NCBI RefSeq assembly: GCF_008086345.1
Contig: NZ_CP043006.1
Span: 4,896,032 to 4,960,031 of the forward strand
From: Chitinophaga sp. XS-30
Lineage (GTDB): Bacteria; Bacteroidota; Bacteroidia; Chitinophagales; Chitinophagaceae
Length of the DNA: 64,000 nucleotides
Direction of reading: 5' to 3'
Shown here: in pieces, positions 63,228 through 64,000 of the stretch
How positions within the stretch are numbered: position 1 is the stretch's first letter
Layout of the letters: each line of letters opens with the position of its first letter
Made by a program: the position numbers and the translations under genes
Notes under the pieces: generated by a model
Seen by the model: only the letters and a program-made list of their open reading frames with translations
The model's database searches: none
What the model was told of the DNA's origin: nothing

Positions 63228-63614
63228 ATGAGCAGACTTATCACCGGTTTCGGCGGCTTTTTCTTCCGCGCCAAAGACCCCAAAGCATTGGGCGCCTGGT
63301 ATGAACAATATTTCGGCATCAATTCCATGCAAAGCGGCGAAATATGGAAACAGGATCACGGCCCTACCGTGTTCGCGCCCTTTCGTGCGGATACCGACTA
63401 TTTCGGGCAGGAGCAGCAGTTCATGATCAACTTCCGCGTTACGGACATGGAAAGCCTGCTGGAACAATTAAAAGCCGGTGGCGTGCGCATAGATGAGAAA
63501 CGGACGGACGACAGCATCGGAAAATTCGCCTGGGTGTACGACCCCGAAGGGAACAAGATAGAGCTCTGGCAACCGGCCCCCGAAAGCGAATGGAGCGCAG
63601 GCTCCGCAACATAA
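63228..63614 (+). CDS. VOC-family (glyoxalase/bleomycin-resistance-like) protein
   Basis: The 128-residue protein is made of two beta-alpha-beta3 units: 'MSRLITGFGGFFFRAKDPKALGAWYEQYFGI' and 'FMINFRVTDMESLLEQLKAGGVRI', ending with 'FAWVYDPEGNKIELWQP'. The final 'GNKIELWQ' carries the conserved metal-ligand Glu. It is probably a lyase, dioxygenase or binding protein of this superfamily; the substrate cannot be told. The first ATG is standard. Confidence 0.92.
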   Translation: MSRLITGFGGFFFRAKDPKALGAWYEQYFGINSMQSGEIWKQDHGPTVFAPFRADTDYFGQEQQFMINFRVTDMESLLEQLKAGGVRIDEKRTDDSIGKFAWVYDPEGNKIELWQPAPESEWSAGSAT

Positions 63615-63615
63615 A

Positions 63616-63661
63616 GCAGCTTCTCTCCGGCGCAGGCATTCAGCCCCTCCGCCGGAGCTGC
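63616..63661. terminator. hairpin between VOC and Crp/Fnr genes
   Basis: CTCCGGCG (63625-63632) pairs with CGCCGGAG (63650-63657), extended by GCAG and CTGC across a bulge. There is no T tract, so termination is uncertain. Confidence 0.35.
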
Positions 63662-63695
63662 CGGAAACCTTGGGAAATCGTACCTTCAGGGCTTT

Positions 63696-64000
63696 ATGGA
63701 TCACTTTTCAGCACTGAAACAGGCTATCGCCGCCATTGCCCCGCTGTCCGCCGAAGAATGGAACGCCTTCAGCGAAGCCCTCACCACCAGGCGCTTCCCC
63801 AAAGGCGAATACCTCTGCCGCGAAGGACAGGTGGAACATTACATCTATTTCCTAGGCAAAGGCGCTACCCGTCACTATTTCCAGCGGGAGGGCAGGGAGT
63901 TCACGGTAGACTTCCATTTCGAGGGCGAATTTGTAACTGCTTATTATTCCTTCCTCACCCGCAAACCTTCCCCCGTCAGCGCCACCGCTATTGAAGACAC
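63696..64000 (+). CDS. Crp/Fnr-family regulator (3' truncated by window edge)
   Basis: The frame starts at the ATG at 63696 (MDHFSALKQAIAAIAPLSAEEWNAF) and is still open at the window end, giving about 101 residues. It shows the cyclic-nucleotide-binding fold typical of Bacteroidota Crp/Fnr proteins: 'RRFPKGEYLCREGQVEHYIYFLGKGATRHYFQREGREFTVDFHFEGEFVTAYYSFLTRKPSP'. The helix-turn-helix would follow outside the window. Such regulators often sit beside and control a small enzyme gene; the VOC gene lies 81 nt upstream. Confidence 0.88.
   Translation, partial: MDHFSALKQAIAAIAPLSAEEWNAFSEALTTRRFPKGEYLCREGQVEHYIYFLGKGATRHYFQREGREFTVDFHFEGEFVTAYYSFLTRKPSPVSATAIED

Overview
The window looks like a chromosomal segment of a Bacteroidota member of the Chitinophagaceae, most likely Chitinophaga or a close relative. 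The grounds are two SusC/SusD pairs, a one-protein hybrid two-component regulator, two proteins with C-terminal type IX secretion (T9SS) sorting domains, FecI/FecR surface signalling, many short lipoproteins with Bacteroidota-type lipoboxes, several TAnnTTTG-like -7 promoter boxes, and a base composition of roughly 53-55% GC. No rRNA, tRNA, CRISPR array, transposase or phage module was seen.

Layout. 1-8.4 kb: 3' part of a giant LamG/T9SS surface protein, a small lipoprotein, an FtsX-type ABC permease and OsmC. 8.5-15.5 kb: a cell-surface signalling nutrient-uptake locus (ECF sigma, FecR anti-sigma, SusC with an N-terminal STN signalling domain, SusD). 15.5-21 kb: lipoprotein and LemA; a TPR-LytS-type sensor kinase with its LytTR regulator; a prokaryotic ionotropic-glutamate-receptor-like channel preceded by a tiny overlapping ORF. 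21-22.1 kb: decayed gene remnants and a 61-residue charged protein. 22.3-27 kb: GH140-like and GH9 glycosidases around a PepSY membrane protein. 27-31 kb: NYN-LOTUS protein and a stress group (Hsp20, lipoprotein, universal stress protein, flavodoxin). 31-38 kb: lipoprotein plus polysaccharide deacetylase, small membrane proteins, SDR, PfkB, a DUF6528-like lipoprotein, and one strikingly AT-rich foreign gene. 38.2-40.3 kb: AraC regulator, siderophore-interacting reductase, isoprenylcysteine-methyltransferase-like protein.

40.3-55.3 kb is a complete polysaccharide utilisation locus. A SusC-SusD-DUF5017-GH88 operon (minus strand) is divergent from the hybrid sensor/regulator and a chondroitinase-AC-like PL8 lyase (plus strand). 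The lyase would cut a uronic-acid polymer outside the cell, SusC/SusD would import the oligosaccharides, GH88 would remove the unsaturated uronic acid, and the hybrid regulator would sense the breakdown products. There is no sulfatase in the locus, which points to hyaluronan or unsulfated chondroitin, or to sulfatases encoded elsewhere. 55.5-64 kb is a set of ordinary regulators and small enzymes (AraC, NmrA-like, DUF1772, SRPBCC, AAA ATPase, TetR with a hydrolase, GNAT, AraC, VOC, and a Crp/Fnr gene cut by the window edge).

The most unusual structures are repeats at gene ends. (i) A palindromic repeat family lies in the leaders of three minus-strand genes, five tandem copies before GH88 and single copies before the universal stress protein and flavodoxin genes. 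Every leader copy carries a two-codon ORF in the same context as the true start codon. One further copy forms the last codons of the flavodoxin gene. (ii) The 3' end and terminator of the PL8 gene are tandemly triplicated with a 76-bp period.
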